Of a stretch of 64,000 nt of DNA, positions 53,571 through 62,441 are shown one piece after another (the stretch's first letter is position 1; every line of letters starts with the position of its first letter). Source of the DNA: Alistipes ihumii AP11. GTDB taxonomy: Bacteria; Bacteroidota; Bacteroidia; Bacteroidales; Rikenellaceae. The translations under genes were made by a program, and so were the position numbers. The notes under the pieces were generated by a model, which worked only from the letters and a program-made list of their open reading frames with translations, was not told where the DNA came from and searched no databases. The stretch is taken from assembly GCF_025144665.1 (NCBI RefSeq), contig NZ_CP102294.1:1798001-1862000 (forward strand), given 5' to 3'.

Positions 53571-55103
53571 ATGGAAAACGAAAGGATATACGAGGATTTC
53601 GAGCGGCGTAACCGGGCCGCCGAAGAAGGCGGCGGAGCCGACAAGGTGAAGAAACAGCACGAGGCGGGCAAAATGACCGCCCGCGAGCGGATCGAAACGC
53701 TGCTCGACAAGGGAACGTTTGTCGAACTGGACAAGTTCGTCGTGCACCGCTGCACGAACTACGGCATGGAGCGCCACCGCATTCCGGGCGACGGCGTCGT
53801 GTCGGGCTACGGCAAGATCGACGGCCGCCAGGTTTTCGTCTACGCCTACGACTTTACGGTGCTGGGCGGCTCGCTCAGCGCCACGAACGCGCAGAAGATC
53901 GTCAAGATTCAGACGATGGCCCTCAAGAACGGCGCGCCGGTCATCGCGCTGAACGACTCGGGCGGAGCCCGCATACAGGAAGGCGTGGAGAGCCTGACGG
54001 GCTACGCGAACATCTTTTTCCAGAACACGATCGCGTCGGGCGTCATTCCGCAGATCTCGGCCATTCTGGGCCCCTGCGCCGGCGGAGCCTGCTACTCGCC
54101 CGCGCTGACCGATTTCATCTTCATGGTCGACGGCAAAAGCCACATGTTCGTGACCGGCCCCGATGTCGTGAAGGCCGTTACGCACGAGGAAGTCGGCAAG
54201 GAGGAGCTCGGAGGGGCCTACACGCACAGCAGCAAAAGCGGCGTGGCCCATTTCATCGGTCCGAGCGAGGAGGACGTGCTGATGAGCATCCGCGAGCTGT
54301 TCGGTTTCCTTCCGTCGAACAACATGGAGGACGCCCCGGTCGTCCCGACCTCGGACGACATCCACCGCGAGGACGAGCGGCTCGATACGCTGATCCCGGC
54401 CGATCCGAACGTACCCTACGACGTGAAAGAGCTGATCGAGTCGGTCGTCGACGACCACTATTTCTTCGAAGTGATGCCCCATTTCGCTAAGAACGTCGTG
54501 ATCGGATTCGCTCGGCTGGGCGGCCGCCCGGTCGGCATCGTCGCGAACAATCCGGCTTTTCTGGCCGGCGTGCTCGACATCGACGCCTCGGACAAGGCGG
54601 CGCGTTTCATCCGCTTCTGCGACTGCTTCAACATACCGCTCATTACGCTCGAGGATGTACCCGGCTTCCTGCCGGGATGCACGCAGGAGCACGGCGGCAT
54701 CATCCGCCACGGCGCGAAAATCGTCTATGCCTATGTCGAGGCGACGATCCCGAAAATCACGCTGATCCTGCGCAAGGCCTACGGCGGAGCCTATATCGTG
54801 ATGTCGAGCAAGCAGACCGGATCGGACGTCAATCTGGCCTACCCGACGGCCGAAATCGCCGTAATGGGAGCCGAGGGGGCCGTCAACATTCTGTTCCGTC
54901 ACGCCGACGAGCAGCAGCGCGCGCAAGCCGTCGAGGAGTACCGCGAACACTTCGCGAATCCGTACCGGGCGGCCGAGCTGGGCTATGTCGACGAGATCAT
55001 CCTGCCGCGTCAGACCCGTTTCAAGCTGATTCAGGCCCTCGATATGGCGCACAACAAGATCCGGAGCAATCCGCCCAAGAAGCACGGCAACATGCCGCTG
55101 TAA
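53571..55103 (+). CDS. Acyl-CoA carboxylase beta subunit (carboxyltransferase)
   Basis: A 510-residue crotonase-fold carboxyltransferase of the propionyl-CoA/methylmalonyl-CoA group. It has the ALNDSGGARIQEGVESL segment near 125-141, GPCAGGACYSPALTDF near 165-180, a first oxyanion Gly pair there and a second in the GAYIVMSSKQTGSD stretch near 405-418. Substrate choice (propionyl-CoA is most likely, given B12 linkage and length) cannot be fixed by sight; decarboxylating relatives also exist. It starts 10 bases after the carrier gene and ends the operon. Confidence 0.92.
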   Translation: MENERIYEDFERRNRAAEEGGGADKVKKQHEAGKMTARERIETLLDKGTFVELDKFVVHRCTNYGMERHRIPGDGVVSGYGKIDGRQVFVYAYDFTVLGGSLSATNAQKIVKIQTMALKNGAPVIALNDSGGARIQEGVESLTGYANIFFQNTIASGVIPQISAILGPCAGGACYSPALTDFIFMVDGKSHMFVTGPDVVKAVTHEEVGKEELGGAYTHSSKSGVAHFIGPSEEDVLMSIRELFGFLPSNNMEDAPVVPTSDDIHREDERLDTLIPADPNVPYDVKELIESVVDDHYFFEVMPHFAKNVVIGFARLGGRPVGIVANNPAFLAGVLDIDASDKAARFIRFCDCFNIPLITLEDVPGFLPGCTQEHGGIIRHGAKIVYAYVEATIPKITLILRKAYGGAYIVMSSKQTGSDVNLAYPTAEIAVMGAEGAVNILFRHADEQQRAQAVEEYREHFANPYRAAELGYVDEIILPRQTRFKLIQALDMAHNKIRSNPPKKHGNMPL

Positions 55104-55331
55104 TTTTCCGCGCAGCGGCGCAGATTACCGTTTTCCCCGAACGGCGGCCGACATCGTGAGCAATCCGTCTTCCGCCCGACAGAAGCAGGAGATTCCGTAA
55201 CAGAGAGAACGGTAGCAGGGAACCCGCATCCGCAGAAACGTTCCGCCCCGCAAGCGGACGATGCGGAAGGACGACCGGTCCCAAGGCCGCCTGCAACGAA
55301 CCGCCTTCCCGGTCGTTACAAACGAAAACGA
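55104..55331. other. Gene-free interval after the carboxylase operon
   Basis: GC-rich DNA between the stop at 55103 and the operon terminator. No supported frame is visible. Confidence 0.5.
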
Positions 55332-55371
55332 AGCCTTGCGGCTGAACGCATGTTCAGCCGCAAGGCTTTTT
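55332..55371 (+). terminator. Terminator of the carboxylase operon
   Basis: AGCCTTGCGGCTGAAC pairs exactly with GTTCAGCCGCAAGGCT around GCAT and is followed by TTTT. It is an ideal intrinsic terminator 229 bases after the last stop. Confidence 0.92.
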
Positions 55372-55686
55372 CGGCCCGCCTCCACCGTAACCAAATTTCC
55401 CCGGCAGACCGGAATAACCTGCCATGCCGGACATAAGGAATCGGGGGGGTCGTCCGACAGAGCCGTTCACGGAACCCCGCCGGAATCGTCAGCCGTCCGC
55501 CGTAAATCAGCCGGGCAACGACAATCCGGACAATAGCCTGAAAAAGAGAACGGTTTCGTTCGAAACCGCTTTCCGCGAATACGGAAGACCCGTTCACAGC
55601 ATAACCGTCACGAAGCCCGACACGCCCGAAACACGCTCTGCATTTTATCGGGAACGATCGCCGGCAATCCGGAGTCCCTTTACCCG
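55372..55686. other. Gene-free interval between convergent terminators
   Basis: About 315 bases bounded by the terminators of the carboxylase operon and of the S9 peptidase gene. No supported gene is visible. Confidence 0.55.
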
Positions 55687-55728
55687 AAAAAAGCATCGGC
55701 CCCGGCGCAAAAACGTGCCGAGGCCGAT
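55687..55728 (-). terminator. Terminator of the S9 peptidase gene
   Basis: On the minus strand ATCGGCCTCGGC pairs with GCCGGGGCCGAT (one mismatch) around a T-rich loop and runs into GCTTTTTTC. It lies about 110 bases downstream of the peptidase stop. Confidence 0.8.
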
Positions 55729-55837
55729 ACTCCCATTCTCATACGGCCGAAACAGGCTTTCTCCTATCCGCAGGCAGCCGTATCGAAAGCCTTCGCCCGC
55801 TCGCGGACCGGTCCGTCATCCCGATCCGGCCGAGCCC

Positions 55838-57967
55838 CTATCGCCCGGTCTGTTCCGCCGGAGTTTCGGCATTCTTGACGTAACGGTCGAGCCAGCTGAA
55901 AAATTCGCGGTTCCATACGAGCGAATTCTGCGGCTTGAATACCTGATGCGCCTCGTCCTCGAACGAAACCAACCGGCTCGGCACGCCCATCAGGCGGGCG
56001 GCCGTGAAAGCCTGCAGGCTCTCGGTGTACGGAATCCGAAAATCGCGCTGGCCTGAGAAAATCAGGATCGGCGTATCCCAGTTCTTCACGAACTTGTGCG
56101 GAGAGTTGGCATACGAGCGGCGGGCCACCGGCGAGTCGCTCCAGTAGGGACCGCCGAGGTCGTTGTTCGGAAACCAAAGCTCCTCGGTCGCGCCGTACAT
56201 GCTCTCGAAGTTGAACATGCCGCAGTGCGCGATGAACGCCTTGAAACGCTTCTGATGGTTTCCGGCCAGAAAGAAGACCGAATACCCTCCGTAGCTCGCC
56301 CCGACGCAGCCCAGCCGGTCGCGGTCGACCCACGGCTCGGCCGACACGTCGTCGATCGCGCTCAGATAGTCGCGGATGTTCTGTCCGCTGTAATCGCCCG
56401 AAATCTGATCGAGCCACTCCTGCCCGAACGACGGCAGGCCGCGCCGGTTCGGCGCCACGACGACGTAGCCCTGAGCCGCCATCAGCTGCAGGTTCCACCG
56501 GTAGCTCCAGAATTGGCTCACGACGCTCTGCGGACCGCCTTGGCAGTAAAGCAGGGCAGGGTATTTTTTAGACGGATCGAAATCGGGCGGCAGCACGACC
56601 CAGACGAGCATCCGCTTGCCGTCGGTCGTTTCCACCCATCGCTCCTCGACTTTCCCCATTCGGATATGTTCGTATATCTCCGCGTTGGTATTCGTGATGC
56701 GCGTCATCGCGCCGTCCGACGGATTCACGTCGAACAGTTCGGTGGGCGAGCCGAGCGTAGTCATTTCGGCCACGACGCGCCCGCCCGCCGCCGAGAATGC
56801 GTTCAGATCGTGCGCTCCGGAAGTAATCACGCGCACCGGACCGCCCGAAAGCGACACGCTGCAAAGCTGAATCGTCGCGCGGATCGGCGACAGGAACAGC
56901 AGCGTCGAGTCGTCGGCCCAACGGACATTGCCGGCATTGTAGTCGAAACCTTCGGTCAGATACCGCTTGCTTCCGTCGGCGAGACTCATCACGAACAGCC
57001 GGTCCTTATCCGACTCGTTGCCCGGGCGCTCCATGCTCGTAAAAGCGATCATCGAGTCGTCGGGCGAAAAGACGGGATACTTGTCGTAGCCCGGCATTCC
57101 CTCGGTCAGATTGCTCGTCCGGCCCGAGGCTACGTCGTAGAGATAAATGTCCGAGTCGGTGCTCAACGCGTACTGCGTACCCGTCAGTTTCTTGCAGGTA
57201 TAGGCAAGCTGAGTGCCCGCATGGTTCCATGCGATCTCCGACGCGTCGAAATAGGGAGCCAGCGGGGCGTCCCACGGCTCGCCCTCCATGATGTCGGTCC
57301 CGCCGGTCACCCGGCCGGCCATGTCGGCGACGAACAGGTGCAGGTAGCTTCCGTCGTCCCAATAGTCCCAGTGGCGCTCCATCAGATCGTCGTATATTTT
57401 CGCCTTGGACTGTCCCAGATCGGAATAGAGCTCCGACGAGCTCCGCTTCACGACCGGCACACGCTTGATATACAGAATCCGGTCGCCCGAAGGAGCCACC
57501 GAGAATCCTTCCACGCCGCCCTCGATGTCGGTCACCTGAGCCAGATTGTTCCCGCTGGGCGCGGCCGACCAAACCTGACCACTGCCCGTGCGGTCGGACA
57601 GAAAATAGATTTTCTTTCCGTCAGCGCTCCACTGGACCGACGACTCGTTGTTGCCGGGATCGGTCACACGGACGGCCTTGCCGCCTCCGGCCGGTACGGA
57701 CCAGATGTCGGTCGTCCCCTTGTTCTGCTCCATATCGTAGCGGGTCACCGTATAGAGCACGGTGCGCCCGTCGGGCGAAAGGACGGAGCCCCCCACGCGT
57801 CCCATTTTCCACATCACCTCGGCAGTCAGGATGCCGGCGGCCTTCTCCTGCTCGGTCAGCGAGTTCTTCGTTTCCATTCTGTCGTTTCTTTTCTGCGGGC
57901 CTTCGGCGCACGATGCCGCCGCGACGCACAGCGCCGCGCCGAGCAATACGGTTACGGTTTTCTTCAT
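55838..57967 (-). CDS. S9-family prolyl oligopeptidase-type peptidase, lipoprotein
   Basis: A 709-residue peptidase with a lipoprotein signal (LLGAALCVAAASC). A beta-propeller of WD-like blades fills residues about 50-430 (LSPDGRTVLYTV, WSADGKKIYFLSDRTG, FSPDDSMIAFTS). The hydrolase domain carries catalytic Ser558 in GASYGGYS, Asp642 in SGQRDFRIPY and His674 in DEAHQVF. This is the DPP-like/acylaminoacyl peptidase layout of gut Bacteroidota that digest oligopeptides in the periplasm or at the surface. I use the ATG at 57967. It lies 19 bp after the NUDIX gene on the same strand. Confidence 0.92.
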   Translation of the reverse strand: MKKTVTVLLGAALCVAAASCAEGPQKRNDRMETKNSLTEQEKAAGILTAEVMWKMGRVGGSVLSPDGRTVLYTVTRYDMEQNKGTTDIWSVPAGGGKAVRVTDPGNNESSVQWSADGKKIYFLSDRTGSGQVWSAAPSGNNLAQVTDIEGGVEGFSVAPSGDRILYIKRVPVVKRSSSELYSDLGQSKAKIYDDLMERHWDYWDDGSYLHLFVADMAGRVTGGTDIMEGEPWDAPLAPYFDASEIAWNHAGTQLAYTCKKLTGTQYALSTDSDIYLYDVASGRTSNLTEGMPGYDKYPVFSPDDSMIAFTSMERPGNESDKDRLFVMSLADGSKRYLTEGFDYNAGNVRWADDSTLLFLSPIRATIQLCSVSLSGGPVRVITSGAHDLNAFSAAGGRVVAEMTTLGSPTELFDVNPSDGAMTRITNTNAEIYEHIRMGKVEERWVETTDGKRMLVWVVLPPDFDPSKKYPALLYCQGGPQSVVSQFWSYRWNLQLMAAQGYVVVAPNRRGLPSFGQEWLDQISGDYSGQNIRDYLSAIDDVSAEPWVDRDRLGCVGASYGGYSVFFLAGNHQKRFKAFIAHCGMFNFESMYGATEELWFPNNDLGGPYWSDSPVARRSYANSPHKFVKNWDTPILIFSGQRDFRIPYTESLQAFTAARLMGVPSRLVSFEDEAHQVFKPQNSLVWNREFFSWLDRYVKNAETPAEQTGR

Positions 57968-57986
57968 GACTATATGTTCGGTTGGA

Positions 57987-58604
57987 TCAGTCGGAGAGTC
58001 CTGCCTCGCGGAACACGTCCCGGATTGTGTAGTAAGCCCCGGACAAGCGGGCGGGAATCTGCTCGCGCGCGACCCATTCGGCCCGCGTAATCCCCTCGAC
58101 GGTCTGCGGCCGGGGAGCGACGGCTCCCGCATAGCGCATCCGGTACCAGCTCGTCCGCTTGAGCACCCAGCGGTCGCCGATGCGGTAGCAATGATAGGTA
58201 TCGGCGATCTTGTCGTCCCGCCGCAGTTCCTGCAACGGCAGCGCGCACTCCTCGGACACCTCGCGCACGGCGCACTCCTCGATCCGCTCGCCCGGCTCCA
58301 GCTTGCCCTTGGGCAAATCCCACCGCCCGTTGCGGAAAATCATCAGCACGCGTCCCCCGGCATCCGAGACCAGACCGCCGCCCGCTTCGATCAAGGGCAT
58401 CGACGCGCGGAACCCGTCGAAAACGGACTCTATTTTTTCGGATATTACGGTTAACTTTTTGGTAAATTGAAGTTTTTGCAACAACTTTGTCATAGAAACG
58501 CTTTCGCCGGGAGAGACCGCGAGCGACGGTTCTCCGTCCCCGGCGCGCCCTTCCGGGGCGAAGCGGATGCAGCTGTTCTCGACATAAACTTTATAAACAC
58601 TCAT
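57987..58604 (-). CDS. NUDIX hydrolase
   Basis: A 205-residue NUDIX protein. The Nudix box lies at about residues 99-121 (GKLEPGERIEECAVREVSEEC), with the last position Cys in place of the usual Gly-containing EExGU ending, which is a small deviation. WDLPKGK precedes it. An N-terminal region of about 70 residues is not part of the fold and is conserved-looking. It hydrolyses a nucleoside diphosphate linked to X; the substrate is unknown. The start codon is one base from the pyrE start on the other strand, an unusually tight divergent pair. Confidence 0.85.
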   Translation of the reverse strand: MSVYKVYVENSCIRFAPEGRAGDGEPSLAVSPGESVSMTKLLQKLQFTKKLTVISEKIESVFDGFRASMPLIEAGGGLVSDAGGRVLMIFRNGRWDLPKGKLEPGERIEECAVREVSEECALPLQELRRDDKIADTYHCYRIGDRWVLKRTSWYRMRYAGAVAPRPQTVEGITRAEWVAREQIPARLSGAYYTIRDVFREAGLSD

Positions 58605-58605
58605 A

Positions 58606-59247
58606 ATGAACGATTTATCGAGTAAGATAGCGGAAAGCCTGTTACAAATTAAGGCAATTAAATTAAATCCGGCAAATCATTTCACATGGGCCTCGGGCTG
58701 GTATTCCCCGATCTACTGCGACAACCGCAAGATTCTCTCGTATCCGGCCGTTCGCAAGCAGGTCTACGAAGGCTTCGAGCGGATCATCGCCGAGAAATAC
58801 CCCGACGCCGACATCATCGCCGGCGTCGCCACCGGAGCCATCGCGCACGGCGTGCTGGTCGCCGAACGGATGGGCAAGCCGTTCATCTATGTCCGCAGTT
58901 CGCCGAAAACGCACGGGCTGACGAACCAGGTCGAGGGCGAATACTGGCCCGGCGCCAAGGTCGTCGTCGTCGAGGACCTCGTCTCGACGGGCGGGAGCAG
59001 CCTGAGCGCCGTCGAGGCGCTGCGCGAGGCGGGATGCGACGTGTTGGGCATGGTGGCCATCTTCACCTACGGTTTCCCGACCGCCGCCGAGAATTTCGCC
59101 GGAGCCGACGTGAAGCTCGACACGCTCAGCGACTACAAGACGATGATCGAATTGGCGGCGAAACAGGGCTATGTCCACGAGGACGAGCTGCAAACTCTCC
59201 AGCAGTGGCGGCGCGACCCTGCGAACTGGAAAAAATCGGCACAGTAA
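58606..59247 (+). CDS. pyrE: Orotate phosphoribosyltransferase
   Basis: A 213-residue enzyme of UMP synthesis: orotate plus PRPP gives OMP. The PRPP loop is VVVVEDLVSTGGSSLSAVE at about 120-138, with the Asp/Glu pair that binds the ribose phosphate. FTWASGWYSPIYCDNRKILSYP near 25-46 is the PyrE signature, and YVRSSPKTHGLTNQVEG near 90-106 forms the flexible loop. The length is normal. No promoter box was found in the preceding intergenic space, since none exists: the start is one base from the divergent NUDIX gene. Confidence 0.95.
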   Translation: MNDLSSKIAESLLQIKAIKLNPANHFTWASGWYSPIYCDNRKILSYPAVRKQVYEGFERIIAEKYPDADIIAGVATGAIAHGVLVAERMGKPFIYVRSSPKTHGLTNQVEGEYWPGAKVVVVEDLVSTGGSSLSAVEALREAGCDVLGMVAIFTYGFPTAAENFAGADVKLDTLSDYKTMIELAAKQGYVHEDELQTLQQWRRDPANWKKSAQ

Positions 59248-59252
59248 TCGCT

Positions 59253-59663
59253 ATGGAGAAGTACGAAAGCAAACACGTCCGGATCCTGCGTCCGGCCGAA
59301 ACGGTTTACGGCGTCCTGTCGCGTTTCGACAACCTGACCCCGGTGCTCGCCGACAAGGTCGAAGGGTGGACGGCCGACGAAAACACCTGCTCGTTCAAGG
59401 CCAAGGGCTTCCCGGTCCGGCTGCGCATGGTCGAGAAAGAGCCTTTCAAGCTCGTCAAGGTGACCGGCGAGGACGGCTCGCCGATGGACTTCACGTTCTG
59501 GCTGCAGTTGGTTTCCGCCGACGTCAGCGACACGCGGATGCGGCTCGTGCTGCACGTCAAGCTGAACATGATGATGAAAATGATGATCGGCGGCAAGCTG
59601 CAGCAGGCGCTCGACCAGATCGCCGACCAGATCGCCGAAGCGTTCAACAACGCGCCTGTCTGA
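59253..59663 (+). CDS. Small SRPBCC-like protein
   Basis: A 136-residue protein that looks like a START/polyketide cyclase-like fold. ESKHVRILRPAETVYGVLSRFDNLTPVLADKVEGW at the start and a long C-terminal helix (KLQQALDQIADQIAEAFN) are typical. It starts five bases after pyrE, so it shares a transcript. The bound ligand is unknown. The Met-rich NMMMKMMIGG segment at about 107-116 is unusual but occurs in this family of Bacteroidota hypotheticals. Confidence 0.7.
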   Translation: MEKYESKHVRILRPAETVYGVLSRFDNLTPVLADKVEGWTADENTCSFKAKGFPVRLRMVEKEPFKLVKVTGEDGSPMDFTFWLQLVSADVSDTRMRLVLHVKLNMMMKMMIGGKLQQALDQIADQIAEAFNNAPV

Positions 59664-59763
59664 AAAACGCCTGTCCCCGCACGGCTCCCCAAGCGGAGCA
59701 AGGCGGAACCGCGCGGGAAATAAAAAAAGAGCTCAAACGGATCACCCGTTAAACTCACAGCAT

Positions 59764-60057
59764 ATGATCAACATTCTGGTAACCATCACCGTCTCGGAGC
59801 AGAACCGCCCGCAGACGTTGCGACTGCTCGAACAGCTGACCGAAGCCTCGCAACAGGAAAACGGAAATATCTCCTATCAGCACTACCTGCATCCGACCGA
59901 TCCCGAGCAGCTGCTGATCGTCGAACTGTGGCAGAACGGCGAAGTGCTGGCCGCCCACGAGGCTACCCGCCACTTCACGACGCTGCTTCCTCAGATCGAA
60001 AAACTCTCGGACGGCATCGACATCCGCAAGTTCGACGCGGAGCCGGTCGTGGAATAG
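59764..60057 (+). CDS. ABM-domain monooxygenase-like protein
   Basis: A 97-residue antibiotic biosynthesis monooxygenase (ABM) fold protein: NILVTITVSEQN at the start, NISYQHYLHPTDPEQLLIVELWQNGEVLAAHEATRHF in the middle and IEKLSDGIDIRKFD at the end. The fold dimerises and is used by small heme- or quinone-modifying enzymes, but many members have no known role. It follows the SRPBCC gene after 100 bp. Confidence 0.8.
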   Translation: MINILVTITVSEQNRPQTLRLLEQLTEASQQENGNISYQHYLHPTDPEQLLIVELWQNGEVLAAHEATRHFTTLLPQIEKLSDGIDIRKFDAEPVVE

Positions 60058-60161
60058 CCAAGGCGCTTCCCGCCCGACTCGTGCCCAAGCACGCTTCAAA
60101 ACGGCGCTCGATACGATCTGAGTCGTGCTCTCGAAACCCAACCAACCTAAAACTTATACCT

Positions 60162-62168
60162 ATGAGCGCAATCAAGCGGACGACCGCCGGAATATTGTTT
60201 CCGGCGTGTGTTCTCATTTTATCCGGATGCAGAGACAAAGACTCGGCCGGAACCGATCCCGCCGTCGAGCTGAAAACAACGACCGTCACGCTGGCGGGAG
60301 CGACAGGCAGCGAGCAAAACGTCTCTTTCGGGGCCACGGTCGACTGGACCGCCGCGCTGACGGACCCGAAGGCCGCCGAATGGTGCGCGGTCACCCCGAC
60401 CCGGGGTAAGGCCGGATCGGAGCTGAAGCTGACGGTCCGGTCGCTGCGGACCAACGACACGGACGGCGAGCGGACGGCCGAAATCGTCGTCACGGCCGGT
60501 ACGGCCAGCGGCAAAGTGACCGTCACCCAAGTCAAACAAGGCGTGCTGGCCGTCAATCCGGCCCGTTTCGACGTTCCCGGCATCGGAGCCACGATCGATG
60601 CGACCGTGCAGCAGAACGTCGAATACTCGGTGGTGATACCCGACTCCGTCGCTTCGTGGATTCTTCCCGCCGACGGCTCGAAAGCGGTCGTTGACCGACT
60701 GTCTTTCGAAGTGAAGCCGAACGAGACGCCGCACGTGCGCGAAGCGGTTGTCCTGCTTCGCGACCTGCACAGCGAACTGAAGGGTGAAATCGCCATCCGC
60801 CAGCGATCGGCATACGTACCCGAGATCACCGACGGCTGGGATATCTACGGCGGCGGCGGTTACCGGTACGGCCCATCGATCATGATCCATGACGACGGCA
60901 CGATCGACGCATGGTTCGCCGCCCCGGGCGGCCAGTACGGAGACAACGTGCTCCTGTACGAGAACAAGGGCCAAAACACGCCGGTCAGACTCGGTGCCGC
61001 CGGCTCGTCGGTGGGTCAGCGATTCACAGCCGACAGGCCGTTCTACGCCGCCGGGGCGATCTGTGTGAACTGGAACGGTCAACCGTGCGGGCTGCGCCTT
61101 TCGCTTTACCGCTGGGACACGAGCTACGATCGAACGGTCGCCTCCACTCCCGTCGCACGCCAATCGTTCACGAACTATGCCGACGGCGGATTCGTCCATG
61201 TCACAGCCTCCGAAGGCAAGTTTCCGGCGGGAACCTATCTGTGGGTCATGGACGAAGGCACGACGGAGCATTCCGGACTGTGGAAGCATCCGGGCGTCGT
61301 CACGGGCGTCACGAACTACCAGAACGGACAAGCGGTCGACTTCAGCCTGGCAGGTCAGTACATGTTGGAATATTCGGGAGGAAGCACATTCTGGGATCAA
61401 GCCTCCTACCAGCGATCGGAGGACGGCGGAATCAATTGGAGTCAGGAGAAAATGGTGCTGCTGCCGACCGAGTTCTCGTCGGACCACTTCTCGGTCTGCG
61501 ACCCTGGCGTCGCGCGCTGGGGAGGCTACTACTACGCGGGCTATACGTCGACCGAGAACCTGAACATGGTCGAGAACCACGTCTACATTGCGCGCTCGCA
61601 GTCGCCCGAAGGTCCGTGGGAGAAATGGAACGGCACGGGCTGGACGACCGGTGCGGACGTGCAGCCGATGATCCGCTATACGGACGACCCGACCGCTTTC
61701 GGGGCCGGCGAGCCCTCGATCGTCGTGCTCGACGGAACGATCTACTTCTATTACTCGTGGAACGACTCGGGTACCGGCATCAAGACCAGGCTGGCGACGG
61801 CCGACGCGACCGATCCGCTGTGGCCCGCCCACCTCGATTTCCACGGCGTCGTGATCGATAAAAGCGCGATCGCGGGCTCCGACCATTGCGACGTGAAGTA
61901 CCGCGAGGACATCGGCAAGTTCCAAGCCGTCCACACGGCCTCGCGGATGAGCGCCGACAGCTACATCGTGCTGTGGCAGTCCGACGACGGCATCCGTTTC
62001 GAGAAAATCGCCGAGTTGCGGGACGGCCTGCAGCCCTATCTCCACAATTGCGGATGGAGCGGCGACGAGCTCGGGCATATCAAGCCCGGCGTACAGCAGT
62101 ACATCGCATACGCTTACGGAACCGACTGGGGAAACTGGAAAACCCGTTGGAGCCGGGTCGATTTCTGA
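60162..62168 (+). CDS. BACON-domain lipoprotein with glycosidase-like propeller
   Basis: A 668-residue lipoprotein (signal ending LILSGC, Cys23) with Ig-like BACON repeats at about 33-130 (WCAVTPTRGKAG, VTQVKQ) and 130-215. A carbohydrate-binding-like jelly roll near 220-400 has LSLYRWDTSYDRTVASTPV. The C-terminal five-bladed propeller near 415-660 resembles GH43-like domains (DPGVARWGGYYYAGYTSTEN, GEPSIVVLDGTIYFYYS). A hydrolase function is plausible, but catalytic acids are not certain. The jelly-roll part is shared with the lipoprotein at 28726. A terminator follows near 62289. Confidence 0.78.
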   Translation: MSAIKRTTAGILFPACVLILSGCRDKDSAGTDPAVELKTTTVTLAGATGSEQNVSFGATVDWTAALTDPKAAEWCAVTPTRGKAGSELKLTVRSLRTNDTDGERTAEIVVTAGTASGKVTVTQVKQGVLAVNPARFDVPGIGATIDATVQQNVEYSVVIPDSVASWILPADGSKAVVDRLSFEVKPNETPHVREAVVLLRDLHSELKGEIAIRQRSAYVPEITDGWDIYGGGGYRYGPSIMIHDDGTIDAWFAAPGGQYGDNVLLYENKGQNTPVRLGAAGSSVGQRFTADRPFYAAGAICVNWNGQPCGLRLSLYRWDTSYDRTVASTPVARQSFTNYADGGFVHVTASEGKFPAGTYLWVMDEGTTEHSGLWKHPGVVTGVTNYQNGQAVDFSLAGQYMLEYSGGSTFWDQASYQRSEDGGINWSQEKMVLLPTEFSSDHFSVCDPGVARWGGYYYAGYTSTENLNMVENHVYIARSQSPEGPWEKWNGTGWTTGADVQPMIRYTDDPTAFGAGEPSIVVLDGTIYFYYSWNDSGTGIKTRLATADATDPLWPAHLDFHGVVIDKSAIAGSDHCDVKYREDIGKFQAVHTASRMSADSYIVLWQSDDGIRFEKIAELRDGLQPYLHNCGWSGDELGHIKPGVQQYIAYAYGTDWGNWKTRWSRVDF

Positions 62169-62288
62169 CCTCCGGCCAAACGCCGGACAGGATAGCCCGA
62201 GGAAGGTACGGGACTCGATCCGCACGAATACGGTATAGGACGTCCGGAGCGGGAAACCTTCCCTCCTTTCGTCCCAAAAACGGAAAGC

Positions 62289-62321
62289 AAAGCCTGACAA
62301 TCGGCGATTGTCAGGCTTTTT
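62289..62321. terminator. Bidirectional terminator between lipoprotein and tRNA-Gln genes
   Basis: AAGCCTGACAATC pairs with GATTGTCAGGCTT around GGC, with TTTTT on the plus side. It would end the lipoprotein transcript and also the tRNA-Gln transcript from the other side. Confidence 0.8.
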
Positions 62322-62323
62322 CG

Positions 62324-62394
62324 TTGACCCACCAAGACTCGAACTTGGAACGACAGAACCAAAATCTGCTGTGTTACCATTACACCATGGGTCA
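62324..62394 (-). tRNA. tRNA-Gln (anticodon TTG)
   Basis: On the minus strand a full cloverleaf can be drawn in 71 bases: acceptor TGACCCA pairs with TGGGTCA, the D arm contains GGTGTAATGGTAACAC, the anticodon stem CAGA pairs with TCTG around a loop with TTG, and the T arm is CCAAG-TTCGAGT-CTTGG. The U1-A72 pair and the lack of an encoded CCA are typical of bacterial tRNA-Gln in Bacteroidota. Confidence 0.95.
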
Positions 62395-62441
62395 ATCCGC
62401 CTCCGGACCAACCGGACGGGCAAATATAGTTCAATAATTCG

